Positions 8,947 through 16,743 of a stretch of DNA of 64,000 bases are shown piece by piece. The notes beneath the pieces are model-generated. The model had not been told where the DNA came from and did no database searches. It saw only the letters and a list, made by a program, of their open reading frames with translations. Position 1 is the stretch's first letter; each line of letters begins with the position of its first letter. The stretch is from Catellatospora sichuanensis (GTDB lineage Bacteria > Actinomycetota > Actinomycetes > Mycobacteriales > Micromonosporaceae). The stretch is taken from positions 62,001 through 126,000 of the forward strand of contig NZ_ML660186.1 in assembly GCF_007483665.1 (NCBI RefSeq), read 5' to 3'. Made by a program: the position numbers and the translations under genes.

Positions 8947-8960
8947 GGAAAGCGCTTTCC
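8947..8960. promoter_or_regulatory. LacI-family operator, perfect 14-bp palindrome
   Basis: GGAAAGCGCTTTCC is an exact palindrome with the central CG of LacI/GalR operators. It lies in the 137-bp divergent gap, 99 bp upstream of the oxidoreductase and 26 bp before the regulator's ATG, and overlaps the expected promoter of the regulator. Confidence 0.8.
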
Positions 8961-8973
8961 GCCTGCGAGGCGG

Positions 8974-8979
8974 TACCCT
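8974..8979 (+). promoter_or_regulatory. -10-like TACCCT of the LacI regulator
   Basis: TACCCT ends 6 nt before the ATG at 8986 and 14 nt after the operator, so a repressor bound at 8947-8960 would cover the -35 region and the regulator would be autoregulated. Confidence 0.45.
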
Positions 8980-8985
8980 ACGCCC

Positions 8986-10011
8986 ATGCCTCGAACCTCG
9001 TCAACCAGAGCGCCCGGTGGCGCCGTCACGCTGCAGCAGGTCGCCACGGTGGCCGGTGTCTCGCTGGCCACCGCGTCCCGCGTGCTGCACGGCAGCGGGG
9101 GGCGCAAGGTGGCCGAGGCACTGGCCGAGCGGGTGACCGCCGCCGCGGCCGAGCTGCGCTACGTGGCGCACGCTCCGGCGCAGTCGCTGGCCCGCTCCCG
9201 CAGCACCGTCGTGGGGGTGCTGGTGCACGACATCGCCGACCCCTACTTCGCCGCCATCGCGGCCGGCGCGATGGACGTGGCCCGCGAGTACGACCTGATG
9301 GTGCTGGTCGCCAACACCTTCCGCGACCCCGGACTGGAGCGCGACTACCTGGCCCGGCTGCGCGCGCAGCGGGCCCGCGCGGTGCTGCTGGCGGGCTCGG
9401 CGTTCGTGGGCGAGCCGTTCGCCGAGGAAGTGGCGGCGTTCGCCGAGTCGGGCGGGCGGGTCGCGGCGATCGGCGCGCACGGCACCGGCATCGACACCGT
9501 CGAACCCGACCAGTACGGCGGCGGCCGCCTCATCGCCGAGCACCTGGTGGGACTGGGCCACCGCGAGATCGGGGTGATCACCGGACCGGCCGGTCTGGCC
9601 ACGGTCGCGCAGCGGCTGGCGGGTTTCACCTCCGTGGTGGCCGCACCCCGGCTGGGCCATGCCGACTTCACCCGCGAGGGTGGCCGCGCGGCGACCCACG
9701 AGCTGCTGGGCCGCCACCCCGAGCTGACCGCGATCTTCGCACTGAACGACCTGATGGCGGCCGGAGCGCTGGCCGCGCTGCGCGAGCTGGGCCGACCGGT
9801 GCCGGAGCAGCTCTCCGTGGCGGGCTTCGACGACCTGCCCGTCGCGACCGACGTCACCCCCGCGCTGACCACGGTGCGCCTGCAGTTGGCCGACATCGGG
9901 GCGCGGGCCATGCGCCTGCTGCTCGACGACGAGCCGGTCGGCCGTCTCGTGCCGGCCCCGGCCGAGCTGGTGGTACGCGACAGCACCGGGCAGGCCAGCA
10001 CGCTGCACTGA
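8986..10011 (+). CDS. LacI-family transcriptional regulator
   Basis: DNA-binding repressor of 341 residues. The N-terminal HTH (TLQQVATVAGVSLATASRVL, about residues 15-34) carries the family's VSxxTxSRVL pattern with Ala for the first Thr. A short hinge helix (APAQSLARSRS) leads into a periplasmic-binding-protein-like sensor domain, with DIADPYFA and the AIFALNDLMAAGAL segment. The start at 8986 follows a -10-like hexamer by 6 nt. It is divergent from, and almost certainly controls, the three-gene sugar operon at 5830-8848 through the palindrome at 8947-8960. The ligand is unknown, presumably the operon's substrate or a derivative. Confidence 0.92.
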   Translation: MPRTSSTRAPGGAVTLQQVATVAGVSLATASRVLHGSGGRKVAEALAERVTAAAAELRYVAHAPAQSLARSRSTVVGVLVHDIADPYFAAIAAGAMDVAREYDLMVLVANTFRDPGLERDYLARLRAQRARAVLLAGSAFVGEPFAEEVAAFAESGGRVAAIGAHGTGIDTVEPDQYGGGRLIAEHLVGLGHREIGVITGPAGLATVAQRLAGFTSVVAAPRLGHADFTREGGRAATHELLGRHPELTAIFALNDLMAAGALAALRELGRPVPEQLSVAGFDDLPVATDVTPALTTVRLQLADIGARAMRLLLDDEPVGRLVPAPAELVVRDSTGQASTLH

Positions 10012-10104
10012 TCTCCCAATTTTCCCAAATAATATGATTAGTCCGGTTTGAGACGAATAACCATGGGTAGTCCCTGGGCTGCGTCGAGCTCAGTGGAGGT
10101 ATGC

Positions 10105-11427
10105 ATGCGACGTCTCAACTTCCGACTCATCCGGCCGGGAAACCGGCCACTCGCCGCCTGCGGGATGGCAGTGCTGACCTTCGGGATGGCGCTGGTGTTC
10201 GCGGGGACCGACTTCGGCGGGCGGCCCGCGAAAGCGTGGGCGAACGCGCCCGTCGACATCCTGCCGGCGAGCCTCGGCTTCACCGCCGCGGCGTTCGAGA
10301 ACCACGTCTGTGATCCGGCCTTCGGTGGCGGACCGCTGTCGGATCAGGACGTATGGGTCTTCAAGCTGCCCGGCGACCACGCCAAGACGGGCGACTTCGT
10401 CAGCGTCACCGCCACGTTCACCGCCGCCGACGGCACCGAGACGACCGCGGTCGTCCCCGCCGAGGGCGGCGGCGTCGTGCTGCGGGCGAACACGAGCAAG
10501 GCCTGGGTGGCCCTGCCGCAGGGCTGGACCCTCACCGGGGCCAAGGCCGAGATCACCGGCACCGCGCCGCTGTTCGTGCTGGCCCGCACCTGCCCGGCAG
10601 AGGGCTCGGTCGTGCCGCCGGTCGCACCGGAACCGGACCCGTCGGCCAGCGCCGACCCGCACCCGTCGCACTCCGCGAACCCGGACCCGTCGGACACCCC
10701 GAACCCGGACCCGTCGGACACCGCGAACCCGGACCCGTCGGCTTCCGCGGTGCTCCTGCCGTCGGGTGCACCCGAACCCTCGGTTGCGCCGTCGGTGGCA
10801 CCCGAGCCCTCGGTTGCGCCGTCGGTGGTACCCGAACCCTCGGTTGCGCCGTCGGTGGCACCCGAGCCCTCGGTCGCGCCGTCGGTGGCACCCGAGCCCT
10901 CGGTCGCGCCGTCGGTGGCACCCGAGCCCTCGGCGCCGCCGTCCGGTCGGGCGAGGCCCGCGCACGCCAACTCGTCGCTGGAACTGTCCCCGCCGCCCTC
11001 GGCGGAGCCGGTGGAGCCGCCGGTCGTGGACCCGTCAGCGCCGCCGTCCGACCCCATCGTGGACCCGTCGGCACCACCGTCCGACCCGATCGTGGATCCG
11101 TCTGCGCCGCCGTCCGACCCGATCGTGGATCCGTCGGCACCGCCGGTGGATCCGATCGTGGATCCGTCTGCGCCGCCGTCCGACCCGATCGTGGATCCGT
11201 CGGCACCGCCGGTGGATCCGATCGTGGATCCGTCTGCGCCGCCGTCCGACCCGATCGTGGATCCGTCCGCTCCGCCCGTCGACCCGATCGTCGACCCGTC
11301 GGCCGCGCCGGAGCCGTCTGATCCGCCGGTGACCCCGGGGCACCGGCCGCGTCCGGCCGAGCCCGGCCCGCACGTGGCGACCGCCCTCATCGGTCTCTGG
11401 GACGACCTGGTCAACTGGCTCCGCTGA
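10105..11427 (+). CDS. Secreted Pro-rich repeat protein
   Basis: A 440-residue exported protein of no recognised family. GGAGG 6-10 nt upstream of the ATG at 10105 sets the start. The N-terminus is a signal peptide (basic MRRLNFRLIR, then a hydrophobic stretch ending near AKAWA). Residues ~47-175 form a small globular domain with two cysteines. The rest is low complexity: Asp-Pro-Ser units, six 10-residue PEPSVAPSVA units (from residue 223), then eight 11-residue DPSAPPSDPIV-type units (from residue 308). It ends in a short amphipathic tail with no LPXTG motif or membrane anchor. The repeats probably act as a cell-wall-spanning stalk; that is inference. Confidence 0.75.
   Translation: MRRLNFRLIRPGNRPLAACGMAVLTFGMALVFAGTDFGGRPAKAWANAPVDILPASLGFTAAAFENHVCDPAFGGGPLSDQDVWVFKLPGDHAKTGDFVSVTATFTAADGTETTAVVPAEGGGVVLRANTSKAWVALPQGWTLTGAKAEITGTAPLFVLARTCPAEGSVVPPVAPEPDPSASADPHPSHSANPDPSDTPNPDPSDTANPDPSASAVLLPSGAPEPSVAPSVAPEPSVAPSVVPEPSVAPSVAPEPSVAPSVAPEPSVAPSVAPEPSAPPSGRARPAHANSSLELSPPPSAEPVEPPVVDPSAPPSDPIVDPSAPPSDPIVDPSAPPSDPIVDPSAPPVDPIVDPSAPPSDPIVDPSAPPVDPIVDPSAPPSDPIVDPSAPPVDPIVDPSAAPEPSDPPVTPGHRPRPAEPGPHVATALIGLWDDLVNWLR
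10771..10950 (+). repeat. 30-bp coding tandem repeat, six units
   Basis: Units begin at 10771, 10801, 10831, 10861, 10891 and 10921, the last one degenerate. Each encodes PEPSVAPSVA. Units differ by a few synonymous changes and one Ala/Val change, so the array is young and could vary in copy number. Confidence 0.9.
11026..11300 (+). repeat. 33-bp coding tandem repeat, eight units
   Basis: Units begin every 33 bp from 11026 and encode VDPSAPPSDPI or VDPSAPPVDPI. From the fourth unit the Ser and Val forms alternate, which suggests expansion of a 66-bp double unit. Confidence 0.9.
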
Positions 11428-11484
11428 GGCCTTGCGGCCTGAAGCCCGAAGCCCGAGGCGGCGGGCGATGAGGCACTGAGGCTC

Positions 11485-11527
11485 GAGGTCCCGTTTCCGC
11501 CGACCCACGCGGCGGAGACGGGACCTC
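11485..11527. terminator. Hairpin between convergent genes
   Basis: An 18-bp stem, with the left arm at 11485-11502 and the right arm at 11510-11527, and a 7-nt loop. It lies 58 bp after the repeat-protein stop and 32 bp before the propeller stop, so it probably serves both strands. Confidence 0.75.
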
Positions 11528-11558
11528 GTCCTGTGTGGTGGTGCCGGTCCGGGGCGGC

Positions 11559-12848
11559 TCAGGCGGGCGCGGCGACCGGCGGGTACGGGAACAGGCCGAT
11601 GCGGGCGTGGTACTCGCGGGCCAGTTCGTCGGTGTCGGAGCCGACCAGCAGGCCCTGCGGGCAGGTCACGAAGGCGCGTACGCCCTGGCCGCGGCTGCGG
11701 GTGGGGTTCCAGTCCAGGGCCCGGCCGGTCACCGGGTCGAGCGCGGCGATGCCGGGCCGGTCGACCGCGCCGGGGCCTTTCGTCTTCTGCCCGTACGTGT
11801 TGTCCTGCCAGAGCTGGTGCCCGCCGACGTAGACTGCCGGACCGGTGGCGGCCACGGCGTACAGGGAGTGGCCGCCGGTGTGGTTGATCCAGGTGGGATG
11901 GTGCTCGCCGGATCCGGCGGTCTCGAACCGCGCCGCGGCGGTGCAGGGCAGGTCCGGTCCGGAATCGTGGCCGGTGGTGACCACCACGAAGTAGGAGCCG
12001 TCGGGCGAGTGGTCGATGCCGCGTACGTAGCTGTCGAAGCGGGCGTCGCAGCGGTCGACGCCGTAGAAGCCGGTGGACCAGTCGTTCACCACGGCCTGCG
12101 GGCCGGTCACGTCGAGGCTGACCAGCTGCTGGCGGTCCAGGCCCTGGGCCCGGGTGAAGTTTCCGATCACGACGAGCCGGGTGCCGTCGGGGGACAGGCT
12201 CATCGCCTCGGCGCGGGGGTAGTTCTCGACCGCGTCGGAGAGCTCGGCGTCGAAGGCCTCGTCGAGCCGGCCGGACAGCGCGTCGACCCGGGCCAGCCCG
12301 GCGCGCGGCACGCCGCTGACGGAGCGGTAGTAGCCGCCGACGTAGAGCGCGCCGCCCGACACCGCCAGGGTGCGTACGTCACCGTCGACCGGCGCATAGA
12401 AGCCGCGGTGCAGCCAGCCGGTGGCCGGGTCGAGGCGGGCCAGCGAGCGGCGGCTCCGGCCATTGACCTTGGTGAAGTCGCCGCCCACCAGGAGGCTGCC
12501 GTCGGGGCCTTCGGCGAGCGCGTACACGGGCCCGTCCAGCTCCGGCGCGAAATCGGTGATCTGGCCGTCGGACAGGCGGAACGCCATCAGGTGGCGGCGG
12601 GTCACCGGGGCCCGGCGGCGCGCGTCGGTGGTGGCGCTGAAGTCACCGCCCACCACGACCGTGTCGCCGATCAGGGCCATGGCCCAGACCTGCCCGTCGG
12701 TGACGTGCGGGGTCCAGTCCACCGGGTCGGCGGAGACGACCCGGGGCACCGGCGGCCCCGCTCCCGCATCGGCGCCGGCCACCGCGGGTGCGGGGCCGCC
12801 GAGCAGGACGGAAGAGATGACAAGCGACACGCCGAGCAGAGAACGCAT
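11559..12848 (-). CDS. Secreted beta-propeller protein
   Basis: A 429-residue exported protein. The signal peptide is MRSLLGVSLVISSVLL followed by a cleavage region near AVAGADA. The mature part shows repeated propeller-like blades with VVGGDF, LLVGGDF, LYVGGY, LVVIGNF and VYVGG strands followed by a conserved Leu-Asp-Pro/Ala segment, as in the delta-60/DUF5122-type repeat family. The role is unknown, probably extracellular binding. The ATG at 12848 was chosen because the hydrophobic signal begins there. It converges on the repeat-rich secreted protein. Its upstream 70 bp are unusually AT-rich for this genome, as expected of a promoter. Confidence 0.78.
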   Translation of the reverse strand: MRSLLGVSLVISSVLLGGPAPAVAGADAGAGPPVPRVVSADPVDWTPHVTDGQVWAMALIGDTVVVGGDFSATTDARRRAPVTRRHLMAFRLSDGQITDFAPELDGPVYALAEGPDGSLLVGGDFTKVNGRSRRSLARLDPATGWLHRGFYAPVDGDVRTLAVSGGALYVGGYYRSVSGVPRAGLARVDALSGRLDEAFDAELSDAVENYPRAEAMSLSPDGTRLVVIGNFTRAQGLDRQQLVSLDVTGPQAVVNDWSTGFYGVDRCDARFDSYVRGIDHSPDGSYFVVVTTGHDSGPDLPCTAAARFETAGSGEHHPTWINHTGGHSLYAVAATGPAVYVGGHQLWQDNTYGQKTKGPGAVDRPGIAALDPVTGRALDWNPTRSRGQGVRAFVTCPQGLLVGSDTDELAREYHARIGLFPYPPVAAPA

Positions 12849-12917
12849 GTCTCTATGATCGGTGTGATATGGCGCTAATGTGAAGAAATCCGACAAAAGC
12901 CAAAAATAAGTTCGGGT

Positions 12918-13304
12918 TCACACCTCGCGCAGCAGGTCAGCCCCGAGGATCTTGCCCGCCAGTGCCGGTTCGGTGGTCATCAGCGGCACCCGCAGCACCG
13001 CCGCGAGCAGGCAGGCATGGGACAGGCCGAGGGTGCCGAGGTGGTGGGCCAGCCCGCCGACGGCTCGCGCGTCCCTCGCGCTCAGCGGGACGACCTCGAC
13101 CTGCGGCAGCGTGCGCAGCACGTCCAGCATGGGCTCGTCGGCGCGGTCGGCCATCCAGTACGCCTCGCTGAGGCACAGGGCGGGCAGCAGCGCGCTGAAC
13201 CCGCCCGCCTCCAGGCCCGCCAGTGCCGCGCTGACGGTCAGGCTGTCCGCGGCCACGTAACGCCGGATCGCGCCCGTGTCGAGGATGCGGCCCGCCGGCC
13301 TCAC
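12918..13304 (-). CDS. PIN-domain ribonuclease, putative toxin
   Basis: PIN-fold RNase-like protein of 128 residues. The first acidic residue is in ILDTGAIRRY, the second in the ALCLSEAYWM helix, and the later SARDARAVGGLA and MTTEPAL segments match the third and fourth positions; the final acidic residue reads Glu instead of the common Asp. The start is a GTG at 13304 that overlaps the stop of the small upstream gene (GTGA), a translational coupling typical of toxin-antitoxin pairs. The usual role of such toxins is to cut RNA when the antitoxin is lost. Function is inferred from fold and context. Confidence 0.7.
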   Translation of the reverse strand: MRPAGRILDTGAIRRYVAADSLTVSAALAGLEAGGFSALLPALCLSEAYWMADRADEPMLDVLRTLPQVEVVPLSARDARAVGGLAHHLGTLGLSHACLLAAVLRVPLMTTEPALAGKILGADLLREV

Positions 13305-13489
13305 CGGGCCTTCCGCTGCAGCTGTGCCAGCACGGCCTCGTAGTTGGCCTCCTGCTCGGCGATCCACTCCGGATCGTTGCGGCGCTGCTCCTCCAGCTCC
13401 AGCTGGGCGCGGAACTCGTCGAGCAGCTCCTGCGGGATGTCCGGCAGGCCGAGCCGCCGCCGGGTCTCCAGGTAGGTCTCGCGCGCCAT
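13301..13489 (-). CDS. Small acidic/helical protein, putative antitoxin of the PIN toxin
   Basis: A 62-residue, highly charged and mostly helical protein with MARETYLETRRR at the N-terminus and the ELEEQRRN...WIAEQEANYE region near the middle. Its stop overlaps the GTG of the PIN gene by 4 nt, so it is the first gene of a two-gene unit. No clear RHH, AbrB or Phd motif is visible, so antitoxin identity rests on position, size and charge. Similar small proteins upstream of PIN genes in actinobacteria lack a named DNA-binding domain. Confidence 0.6.
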   Translation of the reverse strand: MARETYLETRRRLGLPDIPQELLDEFRAQLELEEQRRNDPEWIAEQEANYEAVLAQLQRKAR

Positions 13490-13536
13490 ACCGCCAGGCT
13501 AGCTCGGCCGTCGTGAGCCGGGCAACGACCGTCGGG

Positions 13537-14379
13537 TCAGGACCAGGCCAGTCCGGTGAGCCGCTCGTACGCCTCGATGTAGCGGGCCCGGGTGGCCGCG
13601 ATGACGTCCTCGGGCACCTCGGGCGCGGGAGCCGTCTTGTTCCAGCCGGTGCCGACCGCCCAGTCGCGTACGTACTGCTTGTCGAAGCTGGGCTGCACCC
13701 GGCCGGGGGCGTATCCGTCGGCGGGCCAGAAGCGCGAGGAGTCGGGGGTGAGCACCTCGTCGCCCAGCACCAGCGTGCCGTCGGCCGCCCAGCCCAGCTC
13801 GATCTTCGTGTCGGCCAGGATGATGCCGCGCTCGGCGGCGATGTCCCGGCCCCGGGCGTACACGGCGAGGGTGATGTCGCGCAGCCGCGCCGCGTCGTCC
13901 GCGCCGACCTTGTCCACGACCTCGGCATAGGTCATCGGCAGGTCCTTCTCGCCGACCGCGGCCTTGGTGCTCGGCGTGAATATCGGCTCGTCCAGCCGCG
14001 ACGCCTCGGTCAGCCCCTCGGGCAGCACCACCCCCGACACCGACCCGCTCGCCCGGTACTCGGTGAGCCCGCCGCCGGTCAGGTAACCGCGCGCCACGCA
14101 CTCCACCGGCACCATGCTCAGCGAGCGGCAGCGCACCGCGCGCCCGGCGAACTCGGCGGGCACGTCGTCACCGGAGATGACGTGGTTCGGCACGATGTCC
14201 TTGAGCTGCTCGAACCACCACAGCGAGAGCTGGGTCAGCACCCGGCCCTTGTCCGGCACCGGCGTCGGCATGATCACGTCGTAGACCGAGAGCCGGTCCG
14301 ACGCGACCAGAACGATGTCCTCGCCGTCGCGGTATACGTCCCTGACCTTGCCTGAATGCAGCAGCTCCACGGAGATCAC
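13537..14379 (-). CDS. purC: Phosphoribosylaminoimidazole-succinocarboxamide synthase (SAICAR synthetase)
   Basis: Purine biosynthesis enzyme joining CAIR with L-aspartate at the cost of ATP; cytosolic. Recognised from HSGKVRDVY at the N-terminus, ASDRLSVYD, PDKGRVLTQLS, the VECVARGYLTG segment, and ADTKIELGW with DEVLTPDSSRFW in the C-terminal half. The GTG at 14379 gives 280 residues and places HSGKVRDVY at the usual distance from the N-terminus; a TTG at 14430 would give 297. No other pur gene is in the window, so it stands alone. Confidence 0.95.
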   Translation of the reverse strand: MISVELLHSGKVRDVYRDGEDIVLVASDRLSVYDVIMPTPVPDKGRVLTQLSLWWFEQLKDIVPNHVISGDDVPAEFAGRAVRCRSLSMVPVECVARGYLTGGGLTEYRASGSVSGVVLPEGLTEASRLDEPIFTPSTKAAVGEKDLPMTYAEVVDKVGADDAARLRDITLAVYARGRDIAAERGIILADTKIELGWAADGTLVLGDEVLTPDSSRFWPADGYAPGRVQPSFDKQYVRDWAVGTGWNKTAPAPEVPEDVIAATRARYIEAYERLTGLAWS

Positions 14380-14447
14380 CGTACCGGAGCCGGGGTGCCC
14401 GGCCGCGAGCACGGGGCGGGCGTGTGTCAACCGGCCCGACGGCCGTT

Positions 14448-14458
14448 GCGATTATCGC
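14448..14458. promoter_or_regulatory. Candidate operator GCGATTATCGC
   Basis: A small perfect palindrome 18 bp before the XRE-type gene, in an otherwise AT-richer patch. It may be an autoregulatory site, but this is supported only by position and symmetry. Confidence 0.3.
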
Positions 14459-14475
14459 GACCGCTTATTACGGTG

Positions 14476-15699
14476 ATGGCCATGGATGAAGGCGTGATCG
14501 ACCGCGTCCGTTCGGTGATCACCCGCGTCTCGTCCAGCCAGGCCGCTTTCAGTGAGCTGGTCGGCATCAGCGCCGACAAACTGTCCAAGTCGCTCAACGC
14601 CGTGCGCCGCTTCACCTCACTGGAGCTGGCGCTCATCGCCGACGCCGGCGACGTCAGCGTGGACTGGCTGCTCACCGGCCGTACCCGGGAGCCCGCCCTG
14701 CCCACCGAGGAGCCGAGCGCGGGTGACGAGATCCGTGCCCTGGTCGACCGCCACGCCGCTGCCTACGAGCGGCTGCGCCTGCTGGGCCGCCGCCCGCCGC
14801 TGCCACGCCTGCCCGAACCGCCCGCAGGGCCGCCCGGAGCCGTGGGCCGGGCGCTGGCCGAGCGAGCCGTCGCCGCGCTGCGCGAAGGCGGGGTGCCGCG
14901 CGTGGGCACGTTGTCCACCGCCGACCTGGCGGCCGCCATCGAGCAGGTCTTCGCCGTGGACGTGGCGATCATCGCGCTGCCCGGCGGTGCGGACGGCCTG
15001 GCCTGGCAGTCCGCACACGGGCGGCTTGTGCTGGGCAACACCACCAGCCAGTTCACCCGGCAGCGCTTCGCGCTCGCGCACGCCCTGGGTCACGTGCTGG
15101 CCGGGGACGCCGAGCAGCCGCTGCTCGACCAGCACCTCGCGCCGGGCCGCCAGCGCGCCGGGCTGGAGCAGCGTGCCGACGCCTTCGCCGCAGCGTTCCT
15201 GCTGCCCGCCGATGAGCTGCGCGCGGTGGCCGCGATGCCGGTCGCCGACGTCGCGTTCGCCGAACTGCGAGCCCCGACGCCGGTCGCCGACGCCGGGCTC
15301 GGCGAGTTGCAGACCCGGGCCTCGGTCAGCGACGCCGGGTTCGCCGAGCTGGTCGCGCTGTTCGGGGTCTCCGCAGGGGCGATGGCGGCCCGGCTGCGCG
15401 TGCTCGGACTGCTCGACGCAGACCGCCAGGCCGAGCTGGGCCCGTGGACGGCCGCCCGCTGCCATCAGGGACCCGCCGGGCGGGAGGCGCTGCTGGCCCG
15501 GATGGGCGCGGCGCAGGCCCCGCGGCTGCCCGCCCGGCTGGTGGGCGAGCTGTTCGGGGCGTACGCCGACGGGGCCACCACCCTGGTCCCGCTGGCCGAC
15601 CTGCTGCAGACCCCGGTCGACGACCTGTTCGCCGCGCTCGTCGCCGAGCCGTCCGCCGCTCGCCGCGGGTACGCCGATGAGCCTGCCTTCCTGCCCTGA
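14476..15699 (+). CDS. XRE-type HTH / ImmA-IrrE protease-like protein with altered zinc motif
   Basis: A 407-residue two-domain protein. Residues ~8-65 resemble an XRE HTH (AFSELVGISADKLSKSLNAV, then WLLTG). Residues ~125-260 follow the ImmA/IrrE metallopeptidase pattern: FTRQRFALAHALGHVLAGD, then LEQRADAFAAAFLLP. The usual HExxH reads HALGH at 202-206, so the catalytic glutamate is Ala while both histidines and the downstream Glu231 remain. Residues ~251-290 contain three tandem copies of a V(A/S)DxxFAEL-type unit. The family couples repressor cleavage to stress or mobile elements; here protease activity is doubtful. Starts at ATG 14476 or 14482 are both possible. Confidence 0.75.
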   Translation: MAMDEGVIDRVRSVITRVSSSQAAFSELVGISADKLSKSLNAVRRFTSLELALIADAGDVSVDWLLTGRTREPALPTEEPSAGDEIRALVDRHAAAYERLRLLGRRPPLPRLPEPPAGPPGAVGRALAERAVAALREGGVPRVGTLSTADLAAAIEQVFAVDVAIIALPGGADGLAWQSAHGRLVLGNTTSQFTRQRFALAHALGHVLAGDAEQPLLDQHLAPGRQRAGLEQRADAFAAAFLLPADELRAVAAMPVADVAFAELRAPTPVADAGLGELQTRASVSDAGFAELVALFGVSAGAMAARLRVLGLLDADRQAELGPWTAARCHQGPAGREALLARMGAAQAPRLPARLVGELFGAYADGATTLVPLADLLQTPVDDLFAALVAEPSAARRGYADEPAFLP

Positions 15700-15702
15700 C
15701 GG

Positions 15703-15708
15703 TAGGTT
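15703..15708 (+). promoter_or_regulatory. -10-like TAGGTT of era
   Basis: TAGGTT ends 6 nt before the GTG of era, and there is no Shine-Dalgarno, so this is another candidate leaderless start. It gives era its own promoter although the usual upstream genes are 10 kb away. Confidence 0.4.
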
Positions 15709-15714
15709 GAGCAG

Positions 15715-16602
15715 GTGGCGGATAACTCATACCGTGCCGGGTTCGCCTGTTTCGTCGGGCGTCCGAACGCGGGCAAGTCGACTCTGACGAACGCGATCAT
15801 CGGGCAGAAGATCGCGATCACGTCGAACAAACCGCAGACCACGCGGCACATCATCCGCGCCGTGCTGCACCGCCCCGACGCGCAGCTGGTGCTGGTGGAC
15901 ACCCCCGGCCTGCACCGCCCGCGCACCCTGCTCGGCGAGCGCCTCAACGACCTGGTCCGGGCCACCTGGAGCGAGGTCGACGTGATCGGCCTGTGCATCC
16001 CGGCCAACGAGCCCGTCGGCAAGGGCGACACCTTCATCGCCGGGGAGATCGCCGCGCTCAAGGCGACCGTGGTCGCCGTGGTCACCAAGACGGACCTGGT
16101 GGACAAGGAGACCCTGGCCAAGCAGCTGCTCGCGGTCAACGCCCTCGGCGCGTTCGCCGATGTGGTGCCGGTCAGCGCGGTGGCCAACTCCCAGCTCGAC
16201 ATGCTGGTCGACGTGATGGTCGGGCACCTGCCGAAGTCCCCGCAGCTCTACCCGGACGACATGCTCACCGACGAGCCCGAGCACGTGCTGATCGCCGAGA
16301 TGATCCGCGAGGCCGCGCTGGAGGGGGTACGCGACGAGCTGCCGCACTCGATCGCGGTGCTGATCCAGGAGATCATCCCCGAGGACAACCTGACCAAGGT
16401 GTACGCCGACATCTACATCGAGCGGCAGAGCCAGAAGGCGATCATGATCGGCGCCCGCGGCTCCCGCCTCAAGGAGGTCGGCACCAAGGCCCGCGTCGAC
16501 ATCCAGGAACTCCTCGGCACCAAGGTCTACCTCGACCTCCACGTCCGCGTCGCCAAAGACTGGCAACGCGACCCCCGCCAACTCCGCCGCCTCGGCTTCT
16601 AG
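15715..16602 (+). CDS. era: GTPase Era
   Basis: Ribosome-assembly GTPase that binds the 3' end of 16S rRNA. The G1 loop GRPNAGKST is at residues 15-23, then DTPGLHRPR (G3) and TKTD (G4). The C-terminal KH domain shows the IMIGARGSRLKEVGTKAR signature, and the QEIIPEDN linker is typical. Its 295 residues match the family. The start is a GTG at 15715, 6 nt after a -10-like hexamer. It is followed by recO and uppS, the normal downstream half of this neighbourhood; the normal upstream half (phoH, ybeY, corC-like, deaminase-like) is at 2.3-5.7 kb, split off by about 10 kb. Confidence 0.97.
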   Translation: MADNSYRAGFACFVGRPNAGKSTLTNAIIGQKIAITSNKPQTTRHIIRAVLHRPDAQLVLVDTPGLHRPRTLLGERLNDLVRATWSEVDVIGLCIPANEPVGKGDTFIAGEIAALKATVVAVVTKTDLVDKETLAKQLLAVNALGAFADVVPVSAVANSQLDMLVDVMVGHLPKSPQLYPDDMLTDEPEHVLIAEMIREAALEGVRDELPHSIAVLIQEIIPEDNLTKVYADIYIERQSQKAIMIGARGSRLKEVGTKARVDIQELLGTKVYLDLHVRVAKDWQRDPRQLRRLGF

Positions 16603-16623
16603 CCCCACTCCTGCAGTCCCACC

Positions 16624-16696
16624 CCTGCCGCAACTCTTGAAGAGTCGCGGCATCGGAGGGCCTGGATGTGCGCAAGCCATCGAGAGTTGCGGCAGG
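16624..16696. repeat. Inverted repeat between era and recO
   Basis: Arms CCTGCCGCAACTCT (16624-16637) and AGAGTTGCGGCAGG (16683-16696) match perfectly over 14 bp, with a 45-bp centre that contains a second partial copy (AGAGTCGCGGC). It could form a long hairpin after era. Confidence 0.7.
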
Positions 16697-16730
16697 AGGC
16701 CGGGCGGGCGGGGGCGTCGGCGGGGGCCGG

Positions 16731-16736
16731 TAGGGT
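16731..16736 (+). promoter_or_regulatory. -10-like TAGGGT of recO
   Basis: TAGGGT ends 7 nt before the ATG at 16744. Together with the inverted repeat upstream it suggests recO is transcribed apart from era. Confidence 0.4.
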
Positions 16737-16743
16737 CGTCGGC

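Noticed and set aside
10105-11427. Cell-wall anchored (LPXTG) protein
   Set aside because: There is no LPXTG motif or C-terminal hydrophobic sorting signal.
15465-16202. Minus-strand frame across the IrrE-like and era genes
   Set aside because: Composition is Ser/Arg-rich shadow sequence and it runs over era.
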